From Clostridia bacterium (GTDB lineage: Bacteria; Bacillota; Clostridia; Oscillospirales; Acutalibacteraceae): a stretch of 64,000 nt of DNA. Below are positions 1 to 8,794 of this stretch, one piece after another (the stretch's first letter is position 1; each line of letters opens with the position of its first letter). The stretch lies in assembly GCA_017623575.1 (NCBI GenBank), contig JAGAOS010000029.1:62001-126000 (forward strand), in the 5' to 3' direction. The translations under genes were made by a program, and so were the position numbers. Under the pieces are notes generated by a model. It saw only the letters and a list, made by a program, of their open reading frames with translations, did no database searches and was not told the origin of the DNA.

Positions 1-1
1 C

Positions 2-208
2 GTTGAGGATAAGCCCGCAGGCCTTTCCGAGCTGCTTAGTCTTCTTTCTGACGGTGATGTTGCAATTGAGTATATGTATTCTCTCTTTACTCACCAAAAC
101 GGCAAGGCTTATATGGTTTTCCGTATTGCCGATGAGGAAGGATTTACAAAGCTTTTGGCTTCCCACGGACTTACCCCTGCCACCGCCGAGGAGCTTAATT
201 TAAAGTAA
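2..208 (+). CDS. C-terminal fragment of an ACT-domain amino-acid-binding protein (5' end outside window)
   Basis: An open frame enters from the left edge in frame 2 and runs 68 codons to a TAA stop. The fragment contains a LLSDGDVAIEYMYSLF stretch followed by KAYMVFRIADEEG and ends TPATAEELNLK. The beta-alpha-beta pattern with a ligand-facing loop is typical of the second ACT domain of the small tandem-ACT proteins common in Clostridia, which bind amino acids. The start and first domain lie outside the window, so the family call rests on about 60 residues. A hairpin terminator follows 13 bases after the stop, so this is the last gene of its transcript. Confidence 0.5.
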   Translation, partial: VEDKPAGLSELLSLLSDGDVAIEYMYSLFTHQNGKAYMVFRIADEEGFTKLLASHGLTPATAEELNLK

Positions 209-220
209 TTCAATAATTTT

Positions 221-256
221 AAAAAATCCGTTCTTTATAGAGCGGATTTTTTGTTT
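221..256 (+). terminator. Intrinsic terminator of the ACT-domain gene
   Basis: A perfect 10-bp stem (AAAAAATCCG pairing with CGGATTTTTT) closes a short loop and is followed by a T-rich run ending TTGTTTT. It lies just after the stop at 208 and before the promoter of the next gene. Confidence 0.8.
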
Positions 257-262
257 TACTTA

Positions 263-291
263 TTGCTTTTTTTGCTTTTCTATGCTATTAT
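263..291 (+). promoter_or_regulatory. Sigma-A-type promoter for the GH36-like gene
   Basis: TTGCTT at 263-268 and TATTAT at 286-291 are separated by 17 bp. A TG dinucleotide one base upstream of the -10 box makes it an extended -10 promoter. It lies about 40 bp before the ATG at 332. Confidence 0.6.
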
Positions 292-331
292 ATTATCGTT
301 AATGTAAATACCTTTTTTCGGGGGCGATATA

Positions 332-2458
332 ATGTTTAAATTTATAAAGCAAAGCAATTCTGTTGACTTAATTAGTGAGGGATTTTGCCTTAAAAATCTT
401 TCAATTACCGTAAAGGCTCAGGATAATACTGTTTACTCTCTGCCCATAACAAGGGTGGAGGATAACCTTATTTACGGTGTTGTTGATGAGGCAGAGGCAA
501 CAGTAAAAATAAATGAAACAGACGGAATTTTAGCCCTTGTTGCAGAGGGCGGACTTATTCGTGACCGCTCTAAAAATCAGTTTTTTGATAATGCGGCAAC
601 CAATCTGAATTCTCACGGTGCATTTTCCCTTACCTTTACCGAGGTTGAGGGGCTTAAATCCTATACCGCCAGTAATCTCACCGTTTTTTGGACGGTTAAT
701 GATGTTATAGGCAGTAGCAATATTAAAGATATTGTGCCTAAAACTCAGGCAATTGTTTATGAGGGTAAGGATAATTACGGTATGCTTTTTGCAACCTGTG
801 ATAAACAGTACAAAAGTATGTTTGAGGGTAGTGAAAATGGACTTTCGGTTACCCTTCAATCCTTTAAACGAGGTATGCTTAAGTTTTCTTCTGTTTTGTT
901 CTTTGCCGCAGTAGATAATAACCCTTATCAGTTGCCCCAAAAGCTTGCCGCCCACGGTCTTGAGTTCTTGGGTAAAAAGGCGGCTGCAACAAATGAAAAA
1001 CGCTATCCCGAAATATTTGAATACCTTGGTTGGTGCAGTTGGGATGCCTTCCCCCTTTGCGTAACGCATCAAGGTATTTTGGATAAAATGGAAGAATTTA
1101 AAACAAAAAACATCCCCGTTCGTTGGGGTATTATAGATGATATGTGGTCCACTCTGGACGGCGAAAACAATAGGGCTTCAATGCACGACCGCAAGCTTAC
1201 AGATTTTAAAGCAGATCCCAAGCAGTTCCCAAATGGACTAAAAGCCGCTATTTCAGAGGTTAAGGAAAAATACGGTGTTAAAATTGGTATCTGGCATCCC
1301 TTTACGGGTTATTGGCATGGCTTTGACCCCGAAGGCGCAACCGCTAAAAATTATGCAAAATATCTTACCGAAAATGAGGATGGCAGACTTATTGTAAAGC
1401 CTACCGCTGAGGATATGTTCGGTTATCACAACGCATTTTATACCTATATTAAGGATGCAGGCGCAGACTTTGTTAAGGTGGATAACCAAAGCGCATTAGA
1501 GTGGTTTTACCGCAGTATGGGTACGGTAGGTGAAATAGCCACTGCTGTTCACACAGGTATTGAGGGCGCGGTAGGTCTTAATTTTGACGGAACCATTATT
1601 AACTGTATGGGTTGCGCTACCGAAAATATCTGGAATCGCCCCAACAGTGTGATAAACCGTTGTAGCGCTGACTTTTTACCCGAAAACAGAAAATGGTTTA
1701 TTGACCACATTATGCAGTGTACCTACACCTGCTATTTCTATTCGGGACTTTTTAAAGGCGATTTTGATATGTTCTGGACAGACGACGGTCAGGCGGTTAA
1801 AAACAGTGTTCTCCGTGCAATGAGCGGCGGCCCCGTTTATGTAAGTGATAAGGTTGGCAGAAGTGTTGCTGAAATAATTTTACCCCTTGCCCTTGCCGAC
1901 GGAAAAATTCTTCGTTGTAAAAATTCTGCAGTTCCTACCTATGATTGCCTTATTGCCGACCCCCGTACTACAGGTAAGGCTTACAAGGTGTGGAACGAAA
2001 CCGATAACGGTTTTGTTATTGCCGCCTTTAATCTGGATAAAGAAGAAAAGACCGTAGAGGGCAGTATTTCTCCTTTTGAATTGTCGGGCGCCAATGCCGA
2101 TGCTTATTTGGGATACAACTTCTTTAGCGGCGAGGCTGAGCTTCTTAAAAAGGGCGAGAGCATAGATTTTAAGCTTAATAATTATGATGATTATAAATTC
2201 TATAATTTTGTCCCCGTAAAGAACGGCTTTGCACTTATAGGTCTTATCGGTAAATATATAACCTCTGCAACCTATAAACAGTTTGGCAAAAACAAATATA
2301 CCGTATTAAATGGCGGTGAATTAGCATTTTATAGCGAAACTAAGCCGGAATGTGTATATGTGGATGGCGAAAAAGTTCCCTTTACCGCTAAAAATAATTA
2401 TTATTTGGTGGATTTGGGAGAAATTAGCGCCTCTCACATTCTTGAATTTGAATTTTAA
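332..2458 (+). CDS. GH36 alpha-galactosidase, raffinose synthase (Sip1)-like
   Basis: 708 residues with no signal peptide, so probably cytoplasmic. The first ~220 residues form a beta-sandwich. A TIM barrel follows, starting at GWCSWDAF (233-240) and continuing with IDDMWST (D269, D270) and FVKVDNQ. By analogy with clan GH-D enzymes D384 would be the nucleophile, and D447 in NRCSADF the acid/base. The RGDFDMFWTDD-like segment and the C-terminal beta-domain match the Sip1/raffinose-synthase branch of GH36, which acts on alpha-galactosides by hydrolysis or transfer. The length is usual for that branch. It has its own extended -10 promoter and is followed by another glycosidase-like gene 150 bp downstream, suggesting a small intracellular saccharide-degrading pair. 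Substrate cannot be told from sequence. Confidence 0.8.
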   Translation: MFKFIKQSNSVDLISEGFCLKNLSITVKAQDNTVYSLPITRVEDNLIYGVVDEAEATVKINETDGILALVAEGGLIRDRSKNQFFDNAATNLNSHGAFSLTFTEVEGLKSYTASNLTVFWTVNDVIGSSNIKDIVPKTQAIVYEGKDNYGMLFATCDKQYKSMFEGSENGLSVTLQSFKRGMLKFSSVLFFAAVDNNPYQLPQKLAAHGLEFLGKKAAATNEKRYPEIFEYLGWCSWDAFPLCVTHQGILDKMEEFKTKNIPVRWGIIDDMWSTLDGENNRASMHDRKLTDFKADPKQFPNGLKAAISEVKEKYGVKIGIWHPFTGYWHGFDPEGATAKNYAKYLTENEDGRLIVKPTAEDMFGYHNAFYTYIKDAGADFVKVDNQSALEWFYRSMGTVGEIATAVHTGIEGAVGLNFDGTIINCMGCATENIWNRPNSVINRCSADFLPENRKWFIDHIMQCTYTCYFYSGLFKGDFDMFWTDDGQAVKNSVLRAMSGGPVYVSDKVGRSVAEIILPLALADGKILRCKNSAVPTYDCLIADPRTTGKAYKVWNETDNGFVIAAFNLDKEEKTVEGSISPFELSGANADAYLGYNFFSGEAELLKKGESIDFKLNNYDDYKFYNFVPVKNGFALIGLIGKYITSATYKQFGKNKYTVLNGGELAFYSETKPECVYVDGEKVPFTAKNNYYLVDLGEISASHILEFEF

Positions 2459-2473
2459 ATAATTAGTAATAAA

Positions 2474-2505
2474 GGTAGGTGAAAAAGCCTACATTTGTTT
2501 TTTGA
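2474..2505 (+). terminator. Weak hairpin after the GH36-like gene
   Basis: GTAGG pairs with CCTAC around an A-rich loop, then ATTTGTTTTTTG. The stem is only about 5 bp, so it may be leaky. Confidence 0.35.
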
Positions 2506-2558
2506 AAAAATTTGGTTAATCATCTTTGTTTTATTATATTTTATTTTCGTTTTGTGTA

Positions 2559-2586
2559 TTTACAAAAATCAAAAATGTTGTAAAAT
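2559..2586 (+). promoter_or_regulatory. Probable promoter for the DUF5696/GH101-like gene
   Basis: TTTACA at 2559-2564 and TAAAAT at 2581-2586 are 16 bp apart, ending 22 bp before the ATG at 2608. A GGAAG ribosome site lies between. Confidence 0.5.
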
Positions 2587-2607
2587 AAGCTTAAAGGAAG
2601 TGAAATT

Positions 2608-4353
2608 ATGGATTTTTCGTTTGTTGCAGAACTAAATTTAAAGAATAAAACTCAAATAAATATAACACCCGAAATTCAAAAAACTTCTAATGGATTTATA
2701 TTAAAAATTCCTGCCGAAAAAGTCCCCCAAAATGCCGATTATATAGATATTTCACCAAATAACGTGATTGGAATCCCAGGTGATAACGGCTATTTTGTTA
2801 TGCCGTTTCAGTATTCTGATTTCCTTTGCGAATTTAAGTGCGGTGAGGACTTAGAACGTGAATACACCCTTTATTCTATGCCTATTTTTGGCTTTAAAAA
2901 TGGTGATAGCGCCCTTCTTGCCGTTGTAAGTTCTATGGCGTGGGAATATAAAATTATAATCAGGCGTCAAAATAATAAATATTATGCCTTTCCTCGATTT
3001 AATCTTACGGGTTATGGCGCCTATGAAGATATTGTTATTGAATATTTTGAACTTAAAGGTGAAAATGCTAACTACGTTGGTATGGCTAAGCAGTATAGAG
3101 AATACCAATACAAGCGTGGCGCATTTAAAACCCTTAAGGAAAAAATAGCTGAACGTCCATCCCTTAAAGGCATTGCCGATTCGGTAAATATACGAATACG
3201 TATGGGGTGGAAACCTGCTCCTTCTGAAATTCTTGATCAGACCATTGAAAATGAGCCTGAAATGAAGGTAGCAATGAAATTTAATCGTGTTTTGGATCTT
3301 GTTGATGAAATGAAGGCATCAGGCGTAAAAAATGCAGATATATGCCTTGTTGGTTGGAATCGAAAGGGTCACGATGGCAGATGGCCCGAGGCTTTTCCGG
3401 TTGAGGAGGCTTTAGGTGGTGAGGTGGAACTTATAAAAGCCATTAAAAAGGCTGAAAATGCGGGTTATACCATAAACGCCCATACAAATTCAAGTGATTC
3501 CTACAGTATTGCAAAAAACTTTAATATTAATGATTCTATTGTTAAAGAAGACGGTGAGATTTGCAGGGGGCATTTTCCCTGGTCGGGCGGAAAGGCTTAT
3601 ATTATTTGCCCTGAGCGCGGATATAAAACTTGTAGAGAAAACCTTGAAAAAACTCGTAAACTTGGTTTTAACGGTATGCATTATATTGATGTTTTAGGTA
3701 CTGTACCGCCAAGGGATTGTTTTTCAGGCGAACATCCCATAACCAAAAAACAAGGGGGAGAATATTTTTTCAAAACCCTCCTTGAGGCAAAAAATCTTTT
3801 TGGAGGAGTATCTTCTGAGGGTGGGTATGATTATCTTATAGGTGTGCTGGATTACGCCCTTTATACCTGCTCTAATCTTTTAGAGGACACTCCTGCTAAT
3901 GATCCCTTTATAAACGTTAAAATTCCCCTTTACCCCCTTGTTTACCATGGAGTAATTCTTTATTGCCCTTCGGGTGATATAATGAACTGCACTATGGGTG
4001 AAAGAAAAAAACTTTTAAAACTTGTGGAATACGGTGGCAGACCCGCCATTTACGTTTATAAGAAATTTATGGATAAAAAGCGTGGAGGTTTTGAGTTTTT
4101 GGGCAAGGAAAATCCCGTGTGTGATACCGATGATGATTTAAAAGAAGCGGCTGGGGTTATAAAAGCGGCAGAGGAACTTTACAGTTCTTTAGAACCTATT
4201 CGCTATACCGCAATGGCAAATCACGAAAAATTGGCAGACGGTGTTTTCAAAACTACCTATGAAAACGGTAGATTTACGGTGGTTAACTATAATACTTCAG
4301 ACTTTGTGTCAAATGATTTCACAGTAAAAGCAGAAGATTTTGTAATAATATAA
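2608..4353 (+). CDS. Probable intracellular glycosidase, DUF5696/GH101-like barrel
   Basis: 581 residues, no signal peptide or membrane segment. The N-terminal ~165 residues look like a beta-sandwich and end in AKQYREYQYKRGAF, the helix that typically precedes the barrel in DUF5696-type proteins. A TIM-barrel-like part follows: DICLVGWNRKG, INAHTNSSDSY, MHYIDVLG and VSSEGGYDY near the ends of strands. The aspartate in HYIDVLG and the glutamate in SSEGGYD are the best catalytic candidates by position. A small beta-domain closes the protein. Family knowledge: DUF5696 is distantly related to GH101 endo-alpha-N-acetylgalactosaminidases. It sits between its own promoter and terminator, next to the GH36-like gene. 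The family is recognised by fold pattern only and the substrate is unknown. Confidence 0.5.
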   Translation: MDFSFVAELNLKNKTQINITPEIQKTSNGFILKIPAEKVPQNADYIDISPNNVIGIPGDNGYFVMPFQYSDFLCEFKCGEDLEREYTLYSMPIFGFKNGDSALLAVVSSMAWEYKIIIRRQNNKYYAFPRFNLTGYGAYEDIVIEYFELKGENANYVGMAKQYREYQYKRGAFKTLKEKIAERPSLKGIADSVNIRIRMGWKPAPSEILDQTIENEPEMKVAMKFNRVLDLVDEMKASGVKNADICLVGWNRKGHDGRWPEAFPVEEALGGEVELIKAIKKAENAGYTINAHTNSSDSYSIAKNFNINDSIVKEDGEICRGHFPWSGGKAYIICPERGYKTCRENLEKTRKLGFNGMHYIDVLGTVPPRDCFSGEHPITKKQGGEYFFKTLLEAKNLFGGVSSEGGYDYLIGVLDYALYTCSNLLEDTPANDPFINVKIPLYPLVYHGVILYCPSGDIMNCTMGERKKLLKLVEYGGRPAIYVYKKFMDKKRGGFEFLGKENPVCDTDDDLKEAAGVIKAAEELYSSLEPIRYTAMANHEKLADGVFKTTYENGRFTVVNYNTSDFVSNDFTVKAEDFVII

Positions 4354-4356
4354 GTT

Positions 4357-4390
4357 AAAAATCGCTCATTATATGGGCGATTTTTATATT
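4357..4390 (+). terminator. Intrinsic terminator
   Basis: A 12-bp stem with one G-U pair (AAAAATCGCTCA / TGGGCGATTTTT) around a 5-base loop, ending in a T-run at 4381-4385. It closes the glycosidase transcript before the uvrC promoter. Confidence 0.75.
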
Positions 4391-4413
4391 TCAAATTAAA
4401 GGGTTTGATTTTA

Positions 4414-4442
4414 TTGAAAATTATTTTTAAAAAGTGTATAAT
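4414..4442 (+). promoter_or_regulatory. Sigma-A promoter of uvrC
   Basis: TTGAAA at 4414-4419 and a perfect TATAAT at 4437-4442 with a 17-bp spacer, 33 bp before the GTG start of uvrC. Confidence 0.8.
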
Positions 4443-4475
4443 AAAAATATAATTGTTCCTTAAGGAGGTGTGTTT

Positions 4476-6305
4476 GTGAATCCAAAGCTTAAAGAGCTTA
4501 GAAAAAAATCAATGTCCCTGCCGCTTGAACCGGGTGTTTATATTATGAAAAATAAGTCGGGGCAAATTATATACATCGGCAAGGCAAAAAAGCTCAAAAA
4601 CAGGGTCAGTTCATATTTTGGCAGTGATAAACAGCACACCCTTAAGGTTAAAAAAATGGTGGAGCAGGTTTGTGATTTTGACTATATAATCTGTGATACC
4701 GAGCTGGAAGCTCTGCTTTTGGAATGCTCGCTTATAAAACAGCATAGCCCTAAATACAATATTCTTTTAAAGGATGATAAGGGCTATCATTATATAAAAA
4801 TCACAAGCGGTGATTGGCCTCTGATAAGTGAGGTCAAGCAAAAGCTTAATGATAAGGCAGAATATTTGGGACCTTATAATTCAGGCTGGATATTAAAGCA
4901 GACTGTTGATGAGGCACAGAAAATATTCAAGCTTCCCCGTTGCTCCAAGCAGTTCCCGCGTGATATAGGCAAATCCCGTCCTTGCCTGAATTATCATTTG
5001 GGACTTTGCTCGGCACCCTGTAGCGGAAAAATCAAGCAGTCGGATTATATTGAATCGGTTCATTCTGCAGTTGAATTTATAAAGGGTGGCAGTGCCGAAA
5101 CGGCGGCGAATCTTCAAAAACAAATGGAGCAAGCGGCGGAAAATCTTGAATTTGAGCTTGCCGCAAAGCTCCGCGACCGAATAAAGGCGTTAACCCGCGC
5201 TTCGGAGCGGCAAAAGGTTATAACTTCATCTTATAAGGAGCAGGATGTTATTGCCACTGCGCGCACCGAAAACACCCTCTGCTTTGCGGTTATGTGCTTC
5301 CGTGCGGGGCATCTTACCGATATGAACTTTTTTGTTATCAATAATCCCGATGAGCTTGTTTCAGACAGAACCGAGTTTTTAGAGCGTTATTATAGCTCGG
5401 TTACCGAAATCCCCAAGCGCATCACCTTAGATGGTGAGGTTACAGATATTGAATTGCTTGAGGGCTGGTTAACCAATAAATCAGAACACAGTGTTAATAT
5501 AGTAATTCCACAAAAGGGTGAGCAGCTTAGCCTTATAAAAATGTGCGCCTTTAATGCGGCAGAGCATCTTGCTAAATTAGAGCAACGCGGCACCCCCGAA
5601 ACGGCGGCTTTGGATGAGCTGGCAAGACTTTTATCTTTACCAGCGCCACCTGTTTATATTGAGGCTTATGATATTTCCCACACAATGGGAAGTGAAAATG
5701 TAGCGGGTATGACCGTTTTTGAAAATGGCAGACCCTTAAAAGCTGCATACAAAAGGTTCCGCATTAAATCCTTTGAAGGTCAGGATGACTACCGCTCTAT
5801 GGCTGAGGTGCTTGACCGAAGATTTACAGAGTATAAAACCGCATTGGAGAATGGTGAAAAAAGCGGCTTTGGCAGATTACCCGACCTGATTCTTCTTGAT
5901 GGCGGTCAGGGTCAGATGAGTGCCGTTTTACCCATAATGCAAAAACACGGTATAAATGTTCCGCTTTTTGGTATGGTTAAGGACTCCAAGCACCGCACCC
6001 GCGCAATAACTGCTGGGGGAGGGGATATTTCCATCCGCGCTAACCATCGTGCTTACACCCTGATCGCAACCATTCAGGAGGAAACCCATCGCTTTGCCAT
6101 AACCTACCATAGAAACAGCAGTCGCAAAAAAGGTCTTTCTGCTGAGCTTTCCTTAATTGAGGGAATGGGGGATGCCAGAATCAAAACCCTTCTTAAAAAG
6201 TTCAAAAGCATTGCGGCAATAAAGGCGGCAACGGCAGAAGAAATTAAAGCGGCTACAGGATTCCCCATAAAGGTCTGTGAAAGAATATATGATTTTTATC
6301 ATTAA
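4476..6305 (+). CDS. uvrC: Excinuclease ABC subunit C (UvrC)
   Basis: Nucleotide-excision repair endonuclease that makes the dual incision with UvrAB. About 609 residues, the usual family length. An N-terminal GIY-YIG nuclease domain (PGVYIMKNKSGQIIYIGKAK) is followed by a Cys-rich patch (CLNYHLGLCSAPC), a UVR motif (LEFELAAKLRDRIKAL) for UvrB contact, the RNase-H-like second nuclease domain (AYDISHTMG, LILLDGGQGQ) and C-terminal helix-hairpin-helix repeats. Two GTG codons compete. The AAGGAGG at 4462-4468 is one base from GTG 4470 but seven from GTG 4476, so 4476 is chosen. Its promoter is adjacent. The HD hydrolase gene follows after 12 bp, probably co-transcribed. Confidence 0.96.
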   Translation: MNPKLKELRKKSMSLPLEPGVYIMKNKSGQIIYIGKAKKLKNRVSSYFGSDKQHTLKVKKMVEQVCDFDYIICDTELEALLLECSLIKQHSPKYNILLKDDKGYHYIKITSGDWPLISEVKQKLNDKAEYLGPYNSGWILKQTVDEAQKIFKLPRCSKQFPRDIGKSRPCLNYHLGLCSAPCSGKIKQSDYIESVHSAVEFIKGGSAETAANLQKQMEQAAENLEFELAAKLRDRIKALTRASERQKVITSSYKEQDVIATARTENTLCFAVMCFRAGHLTDMNFFVINNPDELVSDRTEFLERYYSSVTEIPKRITLDGEVTDIELLEGWLTNKSEHSVNIVIPQKGEQLSLIKMCAFNAAEHLAKLEQRGTPETAALDELARLLSLPAPPVYIEAYDISHTMGSENVAGMTVFENGRPLKAAYKRFRIKSFEGQDDYRSMAEVLDRRFTEYKTALENGEKSGFGRLPDLILLDGGQGQMSAVLPIMQKHGINVPLFGMVKDSKHRTRAITAGGGDISIRANHRAYTLIATIQEETHRFAITYHRNSSRKKGLSAELSLIEGMGDARIKTLLKKFKSIAAIKAATAEEIKAATGFPIKVCERIYDFYH

Positions 6306-6317
6306 AAGGAGATAAAT

Positions 6318-6746
6318 ATGATTTATACAAATTTAACCAAAAAAGCACTCAGCCTATGTTTTGAGGCACATAAAAATCAGCTTGATAAAAGCGGTATGCC
6401 TTATGTTTTTCATCCCTTTCATTTAGCTGAGCAGATGGAAACTGAGGAAACTGTGGTTGTTGCTCTTTTGCACGACCTTGTGGAGGATACAGATTATACT
6501 ATTGATGATTTAAAAGCAATGGGATTTCCCCAAAATGTCACCGATGCTATTGCGCTTATGACCCACGATGCTGATACGGAATATATGGATTATGTTGCAA
6601 GGATTAAAACCAATCCCATTGCAAAAGCCGTAAAGCTAGCCGATTTAAGGCACAATAGTGACACCACACGCTTGGATAAGGTTACCGAAAAGGATTTAAA
6701 GCGCGTAGAAAAATATACCGCAGCCATAAAATTTCTTACAGAATAA
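6318..6746 (+). CDS. Small HD-domain hydrolase, RelA/SpoT hydrolase-like
   Basis: 142 residues forming one HD domain. Visible metal-binding elements are YVFHPFHLAEQM (first His), VALLHDLVEDTDY (the HD pair plus the ED pair seen in (p)ppGpp hydrolases) and KLADLRHN (last Asp region). There is no synthetase or TGS/ACT domain, so if it acts on alarmones it would be a stand-alone small hydrolase of the MESH1/SAH type. It could instead cleave another phosphoester. It follows uvrC by 12 bp with its own AAAGGAG and is closed by the strong terminator at 6772. Confidence 0.75.
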   Translation: MIYTNLTKKALSLCFEAHKNQLDKSGMPYVFHPFHLAEQMETEETVVVALLHDLVEDTDYTIDDLKAMGFPQNVTDAIALMTHDADTEYMDYVARIKTNPIAKAVKLADLRHNSDTTRLDKVTEKDLKRVEKYTAAIKFLTE

Positions 6747-6771
6747 TCAAATTTAATATAAAATTTTCAAA

Positions 6772-6822
6772 AAAGCCGTAATTTTTGCAGTCAAACCATT
6801 GTAAAAATTACGGCTTTGTTGT
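6772..6822 (+). terminator. Strong intrinsic terminator of the uvrC-HD transcript
   Basis: A 15-bp perfect stem (arms 6772-6786 and 6803-6817, AAAGCCGTAATTTTT and complement) followed by TTGTTGT. Its 3' half overlaps the promoter of the ABC transporter gene. Confidence 0.8.
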
Positions 6823-6827
6823 ATAAT
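6799..6827 (+). promoter_or_regulatory. Promoter of the ABC transporter gene, embedded in the upstream terminator
   Basis: TTGTAA at 6799-6804 and TATAAT at 6822-6827 with 17 bp between. The -35 box lies at the loop/3' arm of the preceding terminator hairpin. Confidence 0.65.
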
Positions 6828-6867
6828 ATTTTTGTATGTTTAAAAATGTATTTTAAGAGGTGATTTT

Positions 6868-8793
6868 ATGGGACCGGGTATGCCTCCCCGTAGGGGAATG
6901 GATAATAGTAAACTAAAAGAGCCATTGCCAAAAAATATAAAAGAAATTCCGGGATATTTAGTAAGGGTAGTTTCCAAGTTTTTTAAGCGACTTTTTTACA
7001 TATTCAGTCTTGTTTGGAATACTGCGCCGTGGATACTTATTACACTAACGGCAATAGCCTTGTTTACAGGTTTTTTACCCGTTATTACCGCTTGGGTAGC
7101 ATCGGAGCTTCTTAATATTCTGGCTGATGCCTATGTTGCTGCAACAAAAGGTGCGCCAATTGAATTTATGAAAATACTTTCAATGCTTATTTTGCAATTT
7201 ATATGCATTATATCTACAAGCTTTTTCAATCATCTAAACTCACTTGTGGTTCGTGTTTCGGGTGAGCTGGTTGCAAATCATGTTAAAACTATGATGATGC
7301 AAAAAGCAAAAGAGGTTGATCTGCAAAGCTTTGATAAGCCTGAGTTTTATGAGCGGCTGGAGAATGCTCAGCGTGAAGCTTCAATGCGTCCTGTGCAGAT
7401 TATAAATGCAACCTTTCATTCGGTAAGTATTTTTATAAGTATGCTTTCCTTTATAGCAATACTTTTTACCGTTAGTCCTTGGGCACCACCTTTTATAGTT
7501 CTTTTATCTTTGCCTGCGGGTGTGGTTGCATATGTTTACCGTAAAAAAGCTTTTGAATATATTCGTATGCGCTCTAAAGATCGTCGTCAGCTTAATTACT
7601 ATTCAGGTCTTATGACGAATAAAGATCTGGTTAAGGAAATTCGCATTTTTGGGCTTTCTGATCTGTTTGTAAAAAGATATGCACAAACCTTTAAAAAATA
7701 TTTCAAGGGTCTTAAAAAAATATATCTTAAAGAAGGCTTCTGGAATATGTTAGTTTCTCTGCTTTCTGCATTTGCTCACTGTGTACTGTTTCTTTTTGTT
7801 GCATGGCAGGTGTGGTTGGGTAAACTTAAGGTTGGTAATTACTCCCTTTATACAGGTGCGCTGAACCAAATTACCAACGGACTTAATTCGCTAATTTCAT
7901 CTACTTCAACCATATATGAAGGAACTCTTTTTATAGATAATCTTATGGTTTTTATGGAAGAAAAGCCCACTATTTTAACAGTAACCGAGAAAAAGCAGGA
8001 AATTAAAAGGCATATTCCACACGAACTTGAATTTAAACATGTTTCCTTCAGGTATCCCGGTACTAAAAGATATGTTATTAAGGATTTAAATGTAACTATA
8101 AAAGCGGGGGATACTGTTGCACTTGTTGGTGTTAACGGAGCGGGCAAAACAACACTTATTAAGCTTATAACCCGCCTTTACGACCCAACCGAGGGTGAGA
8201 TTCTTTTAGACGGCAAAAACTTAAAGGAATATGATCCTGAGGAGCTTTATAAAATCTACGGAATAATTTTCCAGGATTTTGGAAAATATGCAGTTACCGT
8301 ATCAGAAAATATCGCTTTTGGTGAGGTGGATGATAAGCTTGATATGGACCGTATAAAGCAGGCAGCCGAGCAAAGCAATGCAACCGAGTTTATTTCTCGT
8401 CTGCCTAAAGAGTACGATACACCTCTTATGCGCTATTTTGAGGATGATGGTATTGAGCTTTCTGTAGGTCAGTGGCAAAAGCTGTCGGTTGCAAGGGCGT
8501 TTTACAGTGACTCCGATATTCTTATTTTGGATGAGCCTACCGCATCACTTGATGCTATTGCCGAGCAAGAGATTTACGACCAGTTTGATACTCTCCGCAA
8601 GGATAAAACAACAATTTTTGTATCTCACCGTCTTTCCAGTGCAACAACGGCAGATGTTATATTTGTTTTGGATAATGGCGAGCTTGTCGAGTGTGGATCA
8701 CATAGTGAGCTTATGCAAAACTGCGGTGTTTACCATAAGCTTTTCACAACTCAGGCGGGCAGATATTTAGAAAGCAATGAAGGAGAAAACTAA
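6868..8793 (+). CDS. ABC exporter, fused permease and ATPase
   Basis: 641 residues. A ~60-residue basic/proline-rich N-terminal tail precedes a six-helix type IV exporter membrane domain (first helix near WILITLTAIALF). The nucleotide-binding domain has Walker A GVNGAGKTT, Walker B DILILDEPTAS and the H-loop FVSHRLS. The signature motif reads LSVGQWQK rather than LSGGQ; the Q-W-Q form is familiar in a subset of peptide/drug exporters, but Val in place of the first Gly is unusual. Such proteins work as homo- or heterodimers moving lipids, peptides or drugs out of the cell; no partner half is adjacent. manA starts two bases after the stop, so the two are translated from one message. Confidence 0.88.
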   Translation: MGPGMPPRRGMDNSKLKEPLPKNIKEIPGYLVRVVSKFFKRLFYIFSLVWNTAPWILITLTAIALFTGFLPVITAWVASELLNILADAYVAATKGAPIEFMKILSMLILQFICIISTSFFNHLNSLVVRVSGELVANHVKTMMMQKAKEVDLQSFDKPEFYERLENAQREASMRPVQIINATFHSVSIFISMLSFIAILFTVSPWAPPFIVLLSLPAGVVAYVYRKKAFEYIRMRSKDRRQLNYYSGLMTNKDLVKEIRIFGLSDLFVKRYAQTFKKYFKGLKKIYLKEGFWNMLVSLLSAFAHCVLFLFVAWQVWLGKLKVGNYSLYTGALNQITNGLNSLISSTSTIYEGTLFIDNLMVFMEEKPTILTVTEKKQEIKRHIPHELEFKHVSFRYPGTKRYVIKDLNVTIKAGDTVALVGVNGAGKTTLIKLITRLYDPTEGEILLDGKNLKEYDPEELYKIYGIIFQDFGKYAVTVSENIAFGEVDDKLDMDRIKQAAEQSNATEFISRLPKEYDTPLMRYFEDDGIELSVGQWQKLSVARAFYSDSDILILDEPTASLDAIAEQEIYDQFDTLRKDKTTIFVSHRLSSATTADVIFVLDNGELVECGSHSELMQNCGVYHKLFTTQAGRYLESNEGEN

Positions 8794-8794
8794 T

